Assembly (NCBI RefSeq): GCF_000378765.1
Contig: NZ_KB905342.1
Location: forward strand, 620,001 to 684,000
DNA length: 64,000 bases
Source: Psychroflexus tropicus DSM 15496
Lineage (GTDB): Bacteria > Bacteroidota > Bacteroidia > Flavobacteriales > Flavobacteriaceae
Direction: 5' to 3'
Part shown: positions 63,023-64,000 of the stretch, piece after piece
Layout of the letters: each line of letters starts with the position of its first letter
Position numbering within the stretch: position 1 is the stretch's first letter
The notes under the pieces: model-generated
The model's input: only the letters and a program-made list of their open reading frames with translations
Databases searched by the model: none
Told to the model about the DNA's origin: nothing
Program-made: the position numbers and the translations under genes

Positions 63023-64000
63023 ATGTCAGTAGCTGCACAACCACTTGCTAACGATCATGCACACGAGGAAGGTCACCACGAGCCAACTTTCATAGAGAAG
63101 TACATATTCAGTACAGATCATAAAATGATCGCTAAACAGTACCTCATAACAGGCCTTATTATGGGCTTTATAGGTATTGCCATGTCGATGCTTATGAGAC
63201 TTCAATTAGCTTGGCCTAATGAAACCTTTTGGATTTACGAAGTTCTTTTAGGTAAGTTTGGAGAAGATGGTGTTATGGATCCAAGCATTTACTTAGCACT
63301 TTCTACCATTCATGGTACCATTATGATCTTTTATGTATTGACAGCTGGATTGAGTGGTACTTTCAGTAACCTGCTTATTCCGCTTCAAATTGGAGCGCGA
63401 GATATGGCATCCGGATTTATGAACATGCTTTCATATTGGTTGTTCGCCATCTCATGTGTCGTTATTGTTTCATCCTTTTTTGTTGAAGCAGGACCTGCAT
63501 CCTCAGGATGGACGGTTTATCCACCATTGAGTGCTCTTCCACAAGCAATTGGTGGTTCTGGATTAGGAATGACATTATGGTTAGTAGCCATAACTATCTT
63601 TGTTGCATCATCACTTCTTGGTTCCCTAAACTATATTGTAACTGTTCTTAACCTTAGAACTCAGGGAATGACCATGACTAGATTACCACTTACCATTTGG
63701 GCATTTTTTGTGACTGCTATTATTGGAGTGGTTTCATTTCCAGTATTGCTTGCAGCTGGTTTGTTATTATTGATGGACAGAAGTTTTGGAACTTCTTTCT
63801 TCTTAAGTGATATTTACATTCAGGGAGAGGTACTTTCTTACCAAGGTGGGTCTCCTGTTTTATATGAACACTTATTCTGGTTCCTAGGTCACCCAGAGGT
63901 ATATATTGTATTACTACCTGCTCTGGGAATCACTTCAGAAATCATTGCCACGAACTCCAGAAAACCAATTTTTGGTTATAGAGCGATGATCGCTTCTATT
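63023..64000 (+). CDS. coxA: Cytochrome c oxidase subunit I (3' truncated by window)
   Basis: Haem-copper oxidase catalytic subunit. The frame runs from the ATG at 63023 to the window edge (326 codons). The N-terminal segment STDHKMIAKQYLITGLIMGF and HGTIMIFYVLTAGLSGTFSN contain the low-spin haem histidine. FWFLGHPEVYIVLLPALG holds the CuB histidine region and the cross-linked tyrosine. The rest of the protein, including the second CuB ligands, lies outside the window. It starts 22 bases after coxB. Confidence 0.95.
   Translation, partial: MSVAAQPLANDHAHEEGHHEPTFIEKYIFSTDHKMIAKQYLITGLIMGFIGIAMSMLMRLQLAWPNETFWIYEVLLGKFGEDGVMDPSIYLALSTIHGTIMIFYVLTAGLSGTFSNLLIPLQIGARDMASGFMNMLSYWLFAISCVVIVSSFFVEAGPASSGWTVYPPLSALPQAIGGSGLGMTLWLVAITIFVASSLLGSLNYIVTVLNLRTQGMTMTRLPLTIWAFFVTAIIGVVSFPVLLAAGLLLLMDRSFGTSFFLSDIYIQGEVLSYQGGSPVLYEHLFWFLGHPEVYIVLLPALGITSEIIATNSRKPIFGYRAMIASI

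Overview
The window is a flavobacterial (Bacteroidota) chromosome segment. The evidence is internal. Several genes are preceded by the phylum-specific -7 element TAnnTTTG. There is a SusC/SusD pair, type IX secretion (T9SS) sorting domains, and an alternative complex III operon leading into a cytochrome c oxidase. Many DUF families typical of Flavobacteriia are also present. The genus cannot be fixed from this sequence alone.

Layout. (1) 1-9090: a surface-polysaccharide locus. Four very AT-rich, mutually overlapping genes (membrane polymerase/ligase-like protein, glycosyltransferase, O-antigen ligase-type protein, DUF1972 glycosyltransferase) are followed by less AT-rich housekeeping genes: UDP-glucose dehydrogenase, UDP-glucuronate decarboxylase, polyprenyl-phosphate sugar transferase and a GT2 enzyme. 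Together these supply UDP-GlcA and UDP-xylose, load a lipid carrier, and extend and polymerise a glycan. (2) 9232-11230: NAD salvage (pncB, pncA). (3) 11516-13969: an Lhr-like helicase. (4) 14104-22141: a thioredoxin-like protein, then a haem-synthesis neighbourhood (hemH, hemJ, hemB, hemE) interleaved with a MATE exporter, a membrane histidine kinase without a partner regulator, and an enoyl-CoA hydratase. (5) 22142-26329: repeats, hairpins, an AAA/DUF4143 ATPase, an M20 dipeptidase, and a tRNA-Leu next to a broken tRNA-Leu copy carrying an inserted palindrome. (6) 26330-36860: a frameshifted surface-protein gene, an amidase, a hemerythrin-like protein, an HI0933-type flavoprotein, a DUF3332 lipoprotein, a secreted M36 metalloprotease, an ABC ATPase, GreA, and envelope proteins. 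(7) 37086-41455: a decaying cluster of paralogous lipoproteins and a secreted alpha/beta hydrolase with frameshifts and two in-frame stops. (8) 41717-52847: PNP, DUF547, two glycosyltransferases of the rSAM/arsenosugar-associated families, a rhodanese, a methylthioribose-kinase-like protein, a lipoprotein nucleoside hydrolase, SusD, SusC and a second DUF2064 protein. (9) 52920-64000: a SPOR protein, then the respiratory operon actABCDEF-coxB-coxA, cut by the window end.

The most interesting system is region 8. It reads as an outer-membrane uptake and salvage route for a nucleoside, possibly a 5'-modified one such as methylthioadenosine or an arsenic-containing nucleoside. SusCD would import it, the lipoprotein hydrolase would split it in the periplasm, and the kinase and transferases would handle the sugar part. 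That function is inference from family membership and order. Other notable items are the two copies of a structured intergenic element that each end at the stop codon of a convergent gene, the palindrome inside a tRNA-Leu D arm, and the pseudogene cluster.
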